NCBI GenBank assembly: GCA_037013685.1
Contig: CM072887.1
Coordinates: 52,937,154 to 53,001,153 of the forward strand
Reading direction: 5' to 3'
DNA length: 64,000 nt
Source of the DNA: Acridotheres tristis
Taxonomy: Eukaryota; Chordata; Aves; Passeriformes; Sturnidae
Position 1 is the first letter of the stretch. Every line of letters begins with the position of its first letter. This document shows, one piece after another, positions 1-13,547 of this stretch. The position numbers and the translations under genes were made by a program. Below the pieces are notes generated by a model. The model did not search any database. It had not been told where the DNA came from and saw only the letters and a program-made list of their open reading frames with translations.

Positions 1-1429
1 AGATAGTTCTGGATTCGTGAACATCACTTGGATAAAAGGGCAGGGAATCATGGTAGACAGCCCCTTGAAACATCTGCTTAGTGTGATGTGATATCTGGAA
101 ATGCAAATAAAACATTAGAGGAATACAGAGAAATGTAAAATCTATTGTATGTGTCAGTGGCATGTTCCCAGCTAGGCTATTGCCCTCATTTATTGTCATT
201 CCATGTGAAAAAGGTAACAGAAGAAGCTTAGGCACATGAAATGTGGGCAAAACAAATTTATAAAACACTAACAAATTAACAGAAAAGATGAAAATAGAAA
301 AGTATTTTTAAAGGAATGCAATCTCTGAAACTACACCTTGTGGAGAGACTTTTGGAATAAAGCATGTGTTAAAGGGAAGCAAACATCTGATCAGCTGGCT
401 GGCAGCAGTGGTTGCAAACTGGGCCATCTGAATGAACGAATGCTTTGCCAAGTGGAGTATAAGGATGGTTTCCAGTCCTTGGGTAGTGATAAAACCTGTT
501 TTTTCTTTTCAAAACAAAACAACAGCAACAAATAATAAAGGACCTCCACTGCAAATATAATTCTCGTGTTGTTTTCTATGTGTTTTATGGAAGATGGTTC
601 TCCTAAAACACTGCAGCATTCAGCTTGCTGGAGGCTGGGGCAAAACCATAGCAAGATGTACTCTTTCTCCTTCAGACTGATGGAAACCTGATGAAGAATA
701 TTTTCCATAAATCTCCCACTGTCCCTCATCCCTTATGTGCAGATGTCAGAAAAATTAGGCACTGAAATATCTTCTTACGAAAATAGAGGATTTTTAGAAT
801 GAATGTTTTGTTTCCTTCCACTTATCCTTGGACTTAATCCCACTTCATCTGACTGCAGTTATGTGTTTGCAGATGACTGAAATAAGAATAAACTCTGTCT
901 GTTGAATAAAACTTTTCCATCAATGTGAAATTCTCTAATTACAGAACTTCACAGAATTATGTGAGAAAACTTAACTCCAAATAAGTGAACTCAATCAGCC
1001 TGTTGTTTGCCCTTTTTTCTTCTGACAGTAAAGAGCTGAAGTACTTCTATGTGCTATTTAGTTCGTATTTGGTAACTAATTTTCTATCTGTGTGGAAAAT
1101 AACTGTAATGGTTTGTGTGTTTATTCAGCTCATGGTTAACATACTTGCCTTAGCATCACCAACTTTTTATAGGGACGATAATATCTTCTCAAGCATTGAA
1201 ATGTTAATTCATGTATGGTGCCAGGTTCTAATACAAAATAGAGTTGATGTGTAGGATTTTCTGCTGGGAGTTACAAACTCTTGCTCCAAGAGCCTGACAT
1301 AGCGACACTCCTGAGAATATTTCAGAATTTTCAGCATGAAATATGAAACTTCTACATTTGAATGATGTCTTCCAAAGACTCAAGTCTGGTGACACAAAAG
1401 CTTATCTCCCCAAAGCTAGGGCATGTACT

Positions 1430-1496
1430 GAAACACAGTACAGCAATATGAAACACAGTACAGCAATATTCAAACATAATAGCAGCAATATTCAAA
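1430..1496. repeat. Short tandem duplication (20-bp unit x2 plus partial)
   Basis: A 20-bp unit starting GAAACACAGT and ending CAGCAATAT occurs twice back to back without a mismatch (1430-1449 and 1450-1469). The tail CAGCAATATTCAAA (1461-1474) recurs at 1483-1496 after a short spacer. This looks like a recent local slippage duplication in unique sequence. Confidence 0.85.
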
Positions 1497-1683
1497 AATT
1501 GTTAGGAATATTCATTTAGAGAGTAAAGGTTTTTTGAAAGGTTTATTTTGAAATTATTTTTCTCTTTCCCTCAGCCTTAAACATCCAAATCCATCACAGC
1601 CTGGTGAAGGATATAAAATAAGATAGCTCAATTCAAAACAAAACAGGTGTGAAAAAAATGGGAAGAACCAGGATGTGAGAGGT

Positions 1684-1815
1684 GGGACTTTTTGTTTGTT
1701 TGGGATTTTTGTTTTTTGAGGTGTTTTGGTTTTAGAGATTTATTTGGATTTTTTTTTAAGTGATGTGTGTTGTTCGTTTGTTTTGATTGGGTTTCCGTGT
1801 GCTTGGGTTTTTTTA
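1684..1815 (+). repeat. G/T-rich low-complexity tract
   Basis: Almost only T and G on the plus strand, with runs of T broken by G, GG and GGG. The 71-codon minus-strand frame across it, rich in Lys, Asn and Thr, is a by-product of composition. Similar tracts occur at 20327-20474 (as A/C), around 30430-30460 and around 34740-34780 (as A/C). Confidence 0.75.
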
Positions 1816-2718
1816 CCCTCCATTTTAGGCATATATTTGTCAAGAGAGAATCAGTTTACTGAGCACAAAGCTAGAAGAACTGCTTGTGCACCAGCCGTTC
1901 TAATATTGACTAGTTCTCAAAAGTAGGTCTCTGTTAGATGATATCTCTTTATACACTCTGATTTTCTGTGGCACAACTACAGAATCGTGTCTCTAGGCTA
2001 CTGCTTTATCACTAGCACATTAATCCTGCCAAATGCCTGTTATATATTGTGCCATGGAAACTCTGATGAAAGAAAACACAGTGAGCACTACTTGTTGCAT
2101 CCCTTTTCCAAGCTCTTGACCCTGGTAGCCTATGAGTTACTTGAAATGATTGAAACATACAGGTAAAGAAAATAGAGATTCTGAGCACTTCCTGAGGGCT
2201 GGCAGTGAGACACACAATCTTTTATTTTCTGTTAAAATCCAGCCTACTGTAGTTTTCTTATAAGCTACTAAATAAGTGGTGATATAGGGAAGATACAAAC
2301 CCCATTTATCGGGATTCATGCATGTAATTTTCTCAAAAACTGCTAAACTGGGAGAGAAGCCCTCTGCACCGTGTCCATAAAGAGCCTTATGATAGAATCG
2401 TCAAAGAAAGGGTGATGGAGCCACCAGACAAGGGGCTGCACCTCAGATGCCACTCTTTGGGTTCCAGTTTTATCTCTCAGTCACATCAGGTGCATGACAG
2501 AGGTTATTTTGTCCTGTCCATATTACCTTCTTACTACATTCAGTGAAGCTGCAGAGGCTGGATAGCTGTGGGGCCACACTGTGGTGCTGCCAGTAGTGAA
2601 GAGGCCAGCTGGTCCCCAGGCTGGAGCTCAGCCCTGCACATAAAATGCCACAGGTTGACAAACGGAGGTTCTTCTGCTTTTTTGCCGTGGTGATAAAAAG
2701 TCTTGAATTTATTTTACA

Positions 2719-2761
2719 TACACAGACACACACACAGACACAGACACACAGACACACACAG
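2719..2761. repeat. (CA)n/(GACA)n microsatellite
   Basis: Imperfect CA dinucleotide array interrupted by GACA units, about 43 bp. The repeat itself creates the Cys/Val-alternating frame on the minus strand and the Thr/Gln/His-rich frame on the plus strand. Confidence 0.9.
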
Positions 2762-3432
2762 AGGCCCTTCAGTCAGGAGATGCTTGAGGAAACAGCTGTG
2801 GGGCTGTCAGGAGTCCCTTACAGCCAAACTGAAAGATGAGTAGATGTTTTCTCTGCTTCTGAGGATGCTTGCTCTCCTTTCTGAATCCTGCTAAATCTTC
2901 CTGTCTTATAAAGAACATTCTCCCTCGAGACCACAAAGACTCTTCAGAGAATGCTTTCCTCTCCCCCCACCCCCATTTGCTATGCAGTACATTTCACCAA
3001 GGATGAGGAATTTTCTAAAGACCTTCTCTCCTTTTACATTCAAATTGCTCAGTGGTTGAACTGTGAGCTATGGTAGCAATATAGCCAGTGTAGATTTGCT
3101 TTCAGATAGAAAGTAGAGCTTTCCATCAAAAACATTTTCTTTATTTATTTGTATTCAAGTGTAATTGCCCCTTTCTAGCCTAGGGTTATGAGAAAATATT
3201 TTTGTTAAAATGGGGAGTCAAATGAATAGTTTCCATAGCCCTTAACTCACAGAATCCCAGTTTAAGGTTTAGCACAAATGTATAGACAAAGTGGTGTTTG
3301 CTGAATTCCCCTTGTTAAAGCATTGGCAGCTCATCACAAATTCAGGAAGATGCCAGATGTCTGACTTAGTGTAAAAATGCAGTGAGTCTGAGAAGTATGG
3401 CTAATTTCCAGCATGAATTATTAGATACTGAG

Positions 3433-3480
3433 ATGATATTATCATTATTATTATCATCATCATCACCATCATCATCACTA
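3433..3480. repeat. (ATT/ATC)n trinucleotide microsatellite
   Basis: Run of ATT then ATC triplets with a single ACC interruption, grading into AT-rich sequence to about 3515. Confidence 0.85.
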
Positions 3481-5243
3481 CTAGTGCTACTATTAGTTAT
3501 TATTTATTTTTTATTAAAGCATACATTTAAAAATCAGAAATAAAGAGGCAAGCCTGAAACAGAGGTTATCTTCCCCTACTGCTATTTTTCCTTTTAAAAC
3601 CAGCACACAGTGATTGTTATGTCCCTTCACAAGTGAGTGATGCACTTTGTGCTTCTGGGAAGTGGCATTCCCATTCATACATGATCTGAAAGGCAGATCT
3701 GGATTCAGACCCTCACTTTATATGTTTTGCACAAATACACCTGCAGTTTCCTCTCACATGGGAAAAATCATGTTTTGGTAAAACTGACCCTGTAGCATTA
3801 AAGCATCACATTGTGTCTGATACCCACTGACCAGGACACTGGGTATTAGCCCAAGGATGAAAGAAAGGCAAAGCACAGTTACCTTCTGGGTGATTTTTTT
3901 TTTTTTTTGGCTCAGTTATTGCCTGTCAAGGTAGTTGTAACCAATGTAAGCATGAGCAGTCTCAGGACTGACAGGTTTTTCAGAGATCAAGGTGATGTTA
4001 TTCTACCATTGACTCTTTGATCAGGGTCTGATACTACTGAACTTCAACCTGACTCAAGGGAATATGCAAACGTTTCGCTACTGAGTCTGAGTGTGGTCAG
4101 GAAAACAGATCTTGCAAATTGGTGTGTATACCTAACTATATCTGCACTGAGAATATAAAGTGTATATCTGCTCTAAAAGATTGGGGAATTTTCAATAGTA
4201 GAAATGCTATAAAATAAAATTGGGAAATGCTTTGAAATGGGCTGATAAAAACTACATAATGCTTCAAATCTAGATGAATTACTCTGGACAAAATTCTTTT
4301 GTCTCATATTTACAGAAGCCAGTTTAGAAGAAAAATAATTATCAGTAATTTATTGCAGATTTTATTTTTTATCTTCTTCTTAGTGGATATTACTTTTTTG
4401 GCTGCTGACTAGGTAACTGAGAGCTAATATTTTGCACACTGCCTAGTTAAGCCATTCTGCCTGTGAATGTGCTTATTCTATTGATGTGTCTACAGTGAAC
4501 AGAGTAATATACCTGCAGCTTTAAGAGACTTAGTTTTCCTTTGGAGAAGGAAAAGGGACTCTGGTAATGTCATTAATGTGATTTTCACTGATATTTTGTT
4601 TTTACAGTATTGTTTTAAATGGCTATGTCTAACTTTTGAGAGAAGCTCCAAATTGTACAGCAAAGTGTATGAAAACTGAACGCAGAAAGTTAGTTGACAT
4701 TACTGTTGACTATTCATAGCTCAAAATATTATAGTTTTTTTCTAGCTCCAATATTTTCAGACCTGTCTTTGGGAAAGTCTTAGATGCTTTTGTGTGGTGC
4801 AATGGTCACACCCAGTGGCCAGTTGGTTAATCACATATGTGTATTCCCTATGGATATCTGAGGCAGTTTGTTACAGGAATTTCTTCTTATATACTATGAC
4901 AGCTGGGAATCTAACTCGATAGCAGGAAAACAATGTATGGCCACCTTCACCTCAAGGTTTGTTCCCAAAAGACCCTGGCTGATCAGAAAGAAGGTCTGGA
5001 CCATTCATGAAATGAATAGGAAAGAGGTGATGAATCCCCCATGAGACATTCTTAAAATTAAGACCTTTGTCTATAATGAGCTGGTGTTTTGAAAGAATGA
5101 CTCAAGGACAGGCTGAAATAAAAACCTCTACTTTTCCTTAGTTTAAATTCAGCTTTCTTTTAACTGTGGAAAGCCTGAAACATTTGCCTGATTTCTTTTT
5201 CGGCATTATCAAGGTAATTGGAAAAAAAGAGACCATTTTTCTT

Positions 5244-5268
5244 TTCCATACATAAAAAATGTATGGAA
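5244..5268. other. Small perfect stem-loop
   Basis: Arms TTCCATACAT (5244-5253) and ATGTATGGAA (5259-5268) are perfect reverse complements around an A5 loop. The stem is too short for a microRNA precursor. No function is implied. Confidence 0.6.
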
Positions 5269-5689
5269 GAGCCATGGATAAATCAAAAGAGGTACATACA
5301 TACACTCCCCCCTTCCCTCTCCTCCCAGTCTAACTATAGCATCCTCTATTAGCATCACAATGACACTAATGTTTTCTTTCTCCCAATGTAGACCATTTTG
5401 TCAAGGTCCCTGTTTTCAATTAGTGTCAGCAAATGACACATGGGTGGGAATTCTACAGGCATGTTCAGTGGAGGTAGCACTGTGGTTGCTGATTTTGGGG
5501 TGGGGGATGGGACAGCCAAGTTTCAATGGGGAAAAGAGGGAGGAACTACTCTTCATGTAAACATTTGCCTCAATGCTCTCAAGGACACATACATTAGTTC
5601 CCTTGCCCACATCACACTTGTGCAAGTGGTCTCCTCTAAAGCCCTGCCTGGCATGGTAGGGTTCATTTACACAGTGTCGACCCAAATAA

Positions 5690-6228
5690 AAATCAAATCA
5701 CAGAAGCACAGAATTATTTAGGTTGGAAAAGACTTCAAAGATCATCAGGTCCAATCTTTGACCAATCACCACCTTGTTAAATAGACCAGGGCAGTAAGTG
5801 TCACATCAGTTTCTTGAGCAGCTCTGGGGTCAGTGACCTCCTTGGGCAGTCCGTTTCAGTGTTTAATAATTTTTCAATGAAAAATTCCTCCTAATGTCCA
5901 GCCTGAACCTGCCCTGGCTCAGCTTGGGTCTATGTCCTCTCATCATATCATTGGTTCCCTGGGAGAAGAGGCTGATCCCCACCTGGCAACAGCCTCCTTT
6001 CACATAGTTCTAGGAAGTGGTAAGATCTCCTCTGAGCCTCCTCTTCTCCGGGCTAAACACCCCCAGCTCCCTCAGCCACTCTTCATAGGACTTCTGCCCC
6101 AGACCCTTCACCAGTTTCATTGCCCTTCTCTGGACTTGCTCCAGCATCTCAGTGTCCTTGAAGTGAGGGTTCCAGAACTGGACACAGGACTTGAGCTGCA
6201 GCCTCACCACTGCTGCATGCAGAGGGAA
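5690..6228 (-). mobile_element. CR1 LINE, 5'-truncated, minus strand
   Basis: Read on the minus strand, this is the 3' end of an avian CR1 retrotransposon. The last part of ORF2 (6010-6210) encodes the characteristic stretch with S-C-V-Q-F-W, L-E-x-V-Q-R-R-A and [17 protein letters not shown]. It is followed by the 3' UTR, and the element ends at about 5690 in an ATTCTGTG/CTTCTGTG-like tail. Read on the plus strand, the 3' end has the usual GGTTGGAAAAGAC and the 'aagatcatcaggtcc' phrase. The 5' junction near 6228 is the normal random truncation of CR1. Frameshifts and stops mean it cannot produce protein. Confidence 0.95.
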
Positions 6229-8499
6229 TAGTGAAATGTTTATTTGAATAATTTTTAATTGCTAAATCTTCATTACTTAATTTTGCCAGTTTTCCCCCAA
6301 ATGTTTTAAAACATTGCCTCAAAGCTATGAATGAGTGGGATTTTTTTCATCTTCTTACCACTACTCTCACCTTCTTTAGAACAGAAAATACCTGTCAATT
6401 TCTATGTATTTCTTCTCTACCTACAGTATCTGCTACTTCATTCTTCTTGCATTTTTGCCCCCCAGGAACCGGAAAAGTTGCTCCCTTCTGATATGAAGAG
6501 TTCTGCTACAGCTACTGCATTGTTGACTGAGTGCTGGCACCTGCAGGAGCTATACCTAGGCTTTTATGATCTTTTTCTACTGAGATGCTTCTCTACATTT
6601 TCTGGTTGAGATGCAGACTTTGGATACTAGATTTGAATACATTGATAGTAGTCCTGCTTTACTTACTTTTCCCTCACACACATATAGTCCATGGTCTCCC
6701 AGGGCTCCACAGACCATGTATTAGACAAAGCAGAAGATGCATTCATCACAGATTTTTAGAAATAACTATGAATGCCTTTTTCTTGATGAAATTTTCTTTT
6801 GTGCTTAGATCACTGAAAAAAATCCTAGTATATGACACTGTGCATATTGAGAGAGTGATGCCACTAATTCTTATTTCAACTGAGACAATCTGGAAATGAC
6901 ATAGGATGAATTCTTGGATCTCTGAAGTGGGCTGAGAGGCTTTATTTCAGGATACTCCTCCCAAAACCCCACGCATTAATATATTACAGCTGTTTTTCTG
7001 TACTGGGTTTTCTTGCACCTCAGAGCTTGGGGATATTCAGTGCAGGAGTTCGTGCTCACTCTTCGTTTTTACTTTGTGGGTCACATTCAAATGAAGCTTC
7101 CACATGGGATCCAACTTGACGAAGAAGAGCAGTTTTACTTTAAGAAAGAGAGTTAGCCTGCTTTTTTGTATCAGTTCCCTTGCTGGTTGTTTCAATATGC
7201 ATGTGATATAAAGGGACTCTGTCACGTCCAGTTTAGTTTGTCGGCCAGTTCAGCTTAGATTCAAGAGTCAACAAACCCCCTAAATTCAGTGAAAACTTTT
7301 GTCCTTTAATGCAAATAATAAAACTTGAGTCAAAATACATTTCTGTGCTGCAAAATAGTGCTGGTGGATGGGAATCACACAGGAAAACTTTGTACAAACA
7401 AAACAAAACCATTGATGCTGCTTTCTCTGACTAAATTGATAGAAGTTAAAAAAATGTTTCCCTACTTTTACTGTATTGATATAATCCCATTTCAACTCCG
7501 GTTGACACATAGGTCTATCTATGTGAAGTGCCAACTGTTATTTAATGATTAATAAGAAATGGAGAAATATAAAATGATTTGTAAAGTTCTTTCTAGCTTC
7601 AGTGACCTTGTCTTGTAGTAAATAAATCAAAAAGGAGTAAATAGAAAACATGCCCATATTTGTTGCACTGTTAAATAAAGTCTCCTGTGCTTTATGTTCC
7701 CAAAATAGATGTGTTCTTTTGAATGGGATTGACCCATTCCTACAGCAAGTATGAAATCAGATTTAGTGGAGAAATACCCAATTACCTGAGCCCCTAGACT
7801 TTGTGATGCAGATGGAAAGAGGAGTCCTTCTGGTCTGCCCTTGTTTTCAGATATGTCAAGGTCCAGCTGCACATGCTATAACATCTGGGGTCAGTGCATG
7901 GAGCTGTGCTCACTTTTCATCTCTCTTCTCTGTGACCACCACAAGGTAATTCTACCTATTAAGAAAGAGAAACTGGATCAGAAGTCCTACAGCAAAGAAT
8001 GTTTGCTTCATGTTTTCCCAGGACTGACAAGTGGGCACAAGGAGTTACTGTCTGTGCAGAGATTCCCCAGCATGGAGTTTCTGCATGTGCAGTGACAGGA
8101 TCGGTGTTGTTATGGTCTGTGAAGCTGAAGGTCCACCAATAATGAGAGTGTATTGCTTCTGCTGATAACAGAGCCATCATGATGGCAGGGAGGATTAAAA
8201 TCCTGTCAGGTCTGAATCCAAAATGAGGTCAATGGGAGATTTCTGAGGCATACCCTTCGATCCATACTTCAGGGTCTGTCGAGGGTGCATTCAGGTGTGC
8301 CAAGGCTTGATGCACTCTGGTGCCTCCTAAAGTAGTTATGCCATTGCCAAGGAATGGCTACTGTGATGGTAAACGTCTCATCTGGAACCAGTTTTGCCAT
8401 CTCATCCCCAGAATTATACAGGATGCAGAAGATGCAGCACAAGGTTTGTAGTGGGCTATAAGAACACAATACCTTTATATAGGCATTGAGTGTCTAAAT

Positions 8500-8562
8500 A
8501 TCCTTGGGAAACCCTGGGCAATTTACTTTAGTTCTGTCTGCCACTCAGAACAGGCTCATCAT
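8500..8562 (+). mobile_element. Possible MIR-family SINE core fragment (plus)
   Basis: The stretch around CCTGGGCAA, TTACTTTA, TCTGTCTGCC, CTCAG and CTCATCA follows the order of the MIR core (accttgggcaagt..., cttaacctctctg..., cctcag, ctcatc). This comparison is from memory. Divergence is heavy, so the call is tentative. The dyad at 8585-8627 follows directly. Confidence 0.4.
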
Positions 8563-8584
8563 TTTTGTGCTAAGGGCATGACAG

Positions 8585-8627
8585 TGCATCATTGACATTA
8601 ATGGTGTCAAACATGTGACGTGATGCA
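8585..8627. repeat. Nested dyad symmetry
   Basis: Outer arms TGCATCA (8585-8591) and TGATGCA (8621-8627) and inner arms TTGACA (8592-8597) and TGTCAA (8605-8610) are perfect complements. The centre TTAATGG resembles the centre of old palindromic sauropsid repeats (compare 58751-58876), but the match is too short to assign it. Confidence 0.55.
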
Positions 8628-9237
8628 TAAGCATGATCGCATGAATCAATTTATGGCAACTCCCTGAACTCATTTAGCTTTTTCCTCTACAATACATTGG
8701 TAAAGAGATGTTGCATTTACTGCACGAACCTTCAGTGGAGGATCCAAACCAAACTAAAGCAAGTGACCTTCCCCCCACAAGCTAATTAATCCACACAGTG
8801 CCCCTGTGCTGTTTGTTACACAGCAGCTTCTCTTACTTGGATCAAGTTTGTTCCTATCACTTTGAATGCAAAAAGCAGTTGATCATTTCATCCATGTGAC
8901 TACAAGGGTGACTGTCACAGCTTGCAAAGCATATGGTAGCTCTTGCAGCATCAATAATAATCTCTAAGTAATGCAACTTTGGGTTATAGTCATTTTTTAT
9001 TATCACTCCAGTCTTCCAGTAGCTTCCTCCTGTCTCTCTTTTAAATTTTTTGTCTTTCATTATTAAATGAAACCTTCTATATCCAGTGATTACATTATCA
9101 AGGATTACCTGCTGAAAGGGATCAAAATTGATCAAAATAAAGGCTGTGTTATTCTGAATAAATTTGACTTATTTTGAGGGGCTTAATCAAATTAATTAGA
9201 GAATGAAATTAAACAATAAGCAAGTAATGTTTTAGGC

Positions 9238-9345
9238 ATTTTGCAGCTGAGGATACTGAAATTTAAAGAGGAAAAAGGGACTTGCCACAGGTTTGCCGTA
9301 CAGAATGAAATGGAACTGAATTTTCTCCTTGAAGGCTAAATGCAT
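9238..9345 (-). mobile_element. MIR-family SINE fossil (minus)
   Basis: The plus strand carries TTTTGCAGCTGAGGATACTG, then AAGAGG, then GGGACTTGCC, AGG and TGGAACTGAATTTTCTCC. The spacing matches the reverse complement of the MIR core (ttttacagatgaggaaactg, agagaggt, gacttgcccaaggt, cagagctgggatt). MIR predates the mammal/bird split, and fossils this diverged are expected in birds. Supported by phrase order only. Confidence 0.6.
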
Positions 9346-12300
9346 CCCTTATAGATTCCACATGGAGTGGAGCTTATAAAGTGTTTATGTAAAATCTGTG
9401 GAGGGCAATGAAATACTTTTGGTTGTCATTTGAAAGTTAAATTCTATTACATAAAGAATAAAATCCACTGCAACTATAGAAGGTAATTTTCCTTTAGATA
9501 TATCATAGTATACTATTCCCATACTGAAGTGAATTCAAGATCAGGCATATTCACAGCATTTCTTACAATCTCTGTAAGATTTATTTGAATCATTCTAAAT
9601 GAGACCCTTGCACACTCTGCCTGTTATGGGGTATTGATAACATCTGTTTACTAATATGAGAGCAACATCCAGTGACTCCACAGAACAGGACAGGTTTGAA
9701 TTGCTGTCATGTTAAGTCAGGCGGCAGATGCTTGACTGGTCAGCTAATGGAAATAATGGGAGTTTACAGTCAAAATGGAATGGGACAGCAGCAAGTGTGG
9801 GGAACAAGCTACTTATAATGCTTACTATTTTGGGAATGAAAGAGGGAACCAAAAGGTACAGCAATCATTGAAATATATTCATGTTTTTGTCCAGTGACTC
9901 AGAAGCTGGGTTTATGAGTCTCTGAGTAAAACGAATGGTTGACTTGTGCAAAGAGGGGATAGAGTGCTGCCATATTTACTTAGCAAAGCCCACTCCATTT
10001 GTTTCCTGAACAGGTGAGTTTCATGGCCTTGTGTCTAGCTGTGTATTGCTGGTAGAGACACAGACCTTGTGTTCTGCTGCCTCGTGAGACTGTAATCAGA
10101 GCACTGTCACTGTGAAAAAATGAGATTAAAACCATCTCCAAGGGAGTGAGTCCTCAGGTCTGCTCTCATGTGGGTCCATCAATACAAATGTCCCACTCCA
10201 TCTTGCCAGGGCAGTTCTGGCACAATATGATGTCAGAGTAGATGCTTTGCAAGGGAAGTTATAGAGTTTTTAGGGGTGGTTAAAGCAAGGGGTTGCTCAT
10301 CCTGCCTAATCACACACGATGTCTCTTAGAAAAGCTGAGCATGAGGAGAACCTACACTCTCCTTTGAAAAGGATAGGAAGGGATCCTTTATCTTTGCATG
10401 ATATTTCAGACTACAGGCAGGATAAAACTGGGTAAAACTGCACTTCTGGCTAAAATAATTTGTGAAGAAGGTGCCTGGTGCTTGTGTGGGTACAAATGAG
10501 GAGGAAAGGCATAATGTGTTTTCTCTGTGCTCTTCCCACAGAATCAGACTTATTACACCTCTCTTAGGGATCTCAAAATGATGTCTGTTGAGATTCTGAA
10601 AGTTATCCTGAGCTACTTTATTTATAGTCAATGAAAATAAATTAGAGGGTGCTTTTTTCCTTTAGAGGAAGCATATAATTGTAGCAGGTGGTCTGAGACA
10701 GGCAAAACAAATTAACCTGTGAAGCTGAGTCCTTCTTGCCACTGAGTATAAAGGCTACAGTGACTCAGATTTAGATGACTTCTTTTTAAGAACAATAGTT
10801 AGATGAAATATAGACCAGGAATAAGGACCAGCTCTTGCCCTATTTTATTATTCTGGAAGGTGGAGGTCTCCAGGAGGGCTCAATTAAATGGAGTAATCTT
10901 TCCTAACCCATACTGTATTTCTGTTGGTAGTAGCTGGTTCACAGTTCAAGGGATATATCTTTGCTGTTGATAGGTAAGTTGAGACATATGTTAACGAAGT
11001 AAAGTGCATAGGCTTGCAAGAAAACCTTTGTGTCAATGGAAAACAAGCTCAGGGATTCTGAGCTCAACAGTCCTGTGGCCACAAATCCAGCTCTTGGTAA
11101 TTTTGAAATTTTTCTAGTAATACCAGAGTGATTTGTAAAGATGAACTGAGTCATAAAAGCTTCCTCATATAGGTGAGAAGAGATAACACAACTGAATTCA
11201 TGGAGCCCCATAATATTTTCCTGCCCAGAAAAGACGCATTCCTTTGTCCAACTTTAAAAATAGTACTAAGATACCCATCTTTCTTTTTTCCCCTTGCTAT
11301 TGTTCACTCGTGAATATGTAACACAGCATAACATTCTCAAACTATAATCTGCTCAACATTATCTAATTGCATCTGTCATTTTACTCTGCAATAAAATACT
11401 TCTGGGGAAAAAGAAATATGGATCTTAGCACTTGAGCTACTTTTTAAAAAATTGCTTCTGATTTTAAACGTGTAGCAATGACATTTACCTGCTAAAATTT
11501 AAAAAGCAAAAACAATCTGCATGTTATGAAGCTCATATGTAGTTATCATCTCTAGCTCATATGCTACAGTGCTGGTATACCTTGTTCAAGTGATTCTCAG
11601 GGCAGAGAGGTTCTTGTACAAGAGCTGAGCTGTGGCCATATCTCTATTTTTATTGTATGCCTTAATCAGCCTATGGACCGCCTGTTTGGTATGGTGTAAT
11701 TATTGTTCCTCTGAATGTGCTAATTGCACTTTGGCTGTATAACTTGTCAATGGGAGGGGTGCCAACATATTCACTAAGAGACATCTTTGTGCTATCCATG
11801 CCAGCTTCCCAGAAAATACATCCAAGATGGTTATTGATCCTTTTTCTTGTGCTTTTGCAGCTTAATCTCCCGTCCTTTTCCTCCCCCCTTTTTTTGATTC
11901 TCAAATTGATACCCTGTGAAAGCGATTTCCTTTGTCAAATCCCATGCCAGCAGTGGGCCAGCTTCTTGCAGCCTTGCATGTCACTTGCAGTTCCTACTTT
12001 CTTACCTTTCTTCTCTCTGTTCTTTTCCCCTTAGTATATCTCCTTCCTGCTGCCACTGAATGAGGATAGGAAAAGTCTATTATTGCTGCTTGATGGTTGG
12101 CATTCTCAAGTTGCACAGAAAGTATTAGGCATGAATTTGTTACTGCCTTCAAAAACCATGGGAGCCTCTACACAGACTTGTCTCCTAAAACTCAAGTACA
12201 AAGACAGTCTTGCCTTGTATGTGCTTACATAAAAAGGAAACAGCAGGGATTAATTACTTTAGACAGCTAAATAAATATTTATTTCCCCATAATAGTCTTC

Positions 12301-13502
12301 AAAAATATCTGTCACTGCTTCACTGCCTAACAATGGCTGGTAGCGACAAGTAGGATCTTTTTCAATGGAAGTTGCTTTTTAATGAGTGTTTTTCGAGTAA
12401 GAGGTTTAATCTGATGCTGCTTTTGGAGCAATGCCTGGCCTATCCCAATACAAACTCTCTCTGATTAACAAAAGCCTGCATTTTTAAGCTGATCTAGCTC
12501 AGCTGATGCTAGTTGATTCTTTTATTTAACTCAGGCTTGTTTATGAGTCAATTAGCATTTAAACTGAGCTCCCAGCCTTCATATAAACTCTCAGCCACCT
12601 AAACCAAACAAAACAGCACTTTTTCTTGCTTTTAGGGGCCACTAAGCATCTATACAATATACTACTGTAGCATTTTTAAGTTGCCAGGGCTTAAAGAATT
12701 CATTTAGTGATTTTGGCTAAGATTCATTCAGACCAAAATTAGATTAGGTACCATCCTCAGAGTAGGAGTCTGCACTTCCATTTCTCTCTGTGTCCCTGCT
12801 GCCTTCCCTGGGAGAAACCTCCTACTGGGAGTTGTAGGGCAAGTGGTTAGGTGAGATGCAGTGCATCTAAAATGGCCTGAAAATGCTGAAATACGCCCAT
12901 TCATTCACCTTTCCAATCATTTGCCTCTCCTCCTTCTACTGTGTTAAACAGTAAATTCCTTTTAAATTTTGCTTATACTCTCTGCCACACTTGGTGTGTA
13001 GGATGTTTTTTAGATTTTATGTCCACAAAATGAATCTGTGGCCCACAAATTGGACCCATTCCCTGTGACATTCATGGGTTAATGTTCTGCTATGTTGTTT
13101 CTGCATAACTTTAACAATAGAATTAAAGATGCTGTTAATTTTGGGAAATGAGCTTTCAAGCAGAAACTGTGCATAGTTCAATTCTGGACCACAAAGTGCA
13201 TAAACTGCTCTGTTGATTTTTCAGTGGCTCTGGTGAGCTTCTTCAGGGTGCAGCAAGCACTCTACTGGCTCTTTCCAGGTGCCAAGATCCTCATGCATAG
13301 AATATTGTGGTGACACCAAAAGCAGGATGTTTCTGTCCTTGACCACAGCAGCAGACAGAACACAGCCTGGTCTTTTGACAGATAATGAGCCACCTTATTG
13401 CTTCACATGTGCCTTTCAGAAATCTTTCAACCCTCTCTCTTCGAATTAGCAGCAGAAATTTGAAGATACTTCATCCAATGTTGGCAATGGTCCTGATTTC
13501 AG

Positions 13503-13547
13503 AGGAGGTTGGACTCGATGACCTTCAGAGGTCCCTTTCAACCACCA
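13503..13547 (+). mobile_element. CR1 3'-end fragment (plus)
   Basis: GAGGTTGGACTCGATGACCT followed by TCAGAGGTCCCTTTCAACC is the conserved terminal segment of avian CR1. The octamer tail is lost, and nothing upstream clearly belongs to the element. A solitary tail fragment. Confidence 0.8.

Larger units (their letters stand above)
1..5689. other. Non-coding span, no gene recognised
   Basis: AT-leaning unique sequence. The open frames here are under 115 codons, have no recognisable domain and overlap on both strands, so I treat them as chance frames. Small repeats inside this span are listed separately. No promoter, CpG island or RNA gene is visible. Confidence 0.6.
6229..13502. other. Non-coding span, no gene recognised
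   Basis: Unique AT-leaning sequence with only chance frames of about 60-105 codons. It contains two MIR-like fossils and a short dyad, listed separately. No promoter or RNA gene is seen. Confidence 0.55.

Noticed and set aside
6010..6210. 66-codon minus-strand frame as a gene
   Set aside because: CR1 ORF2 end within the truncated element at 5690-6228.
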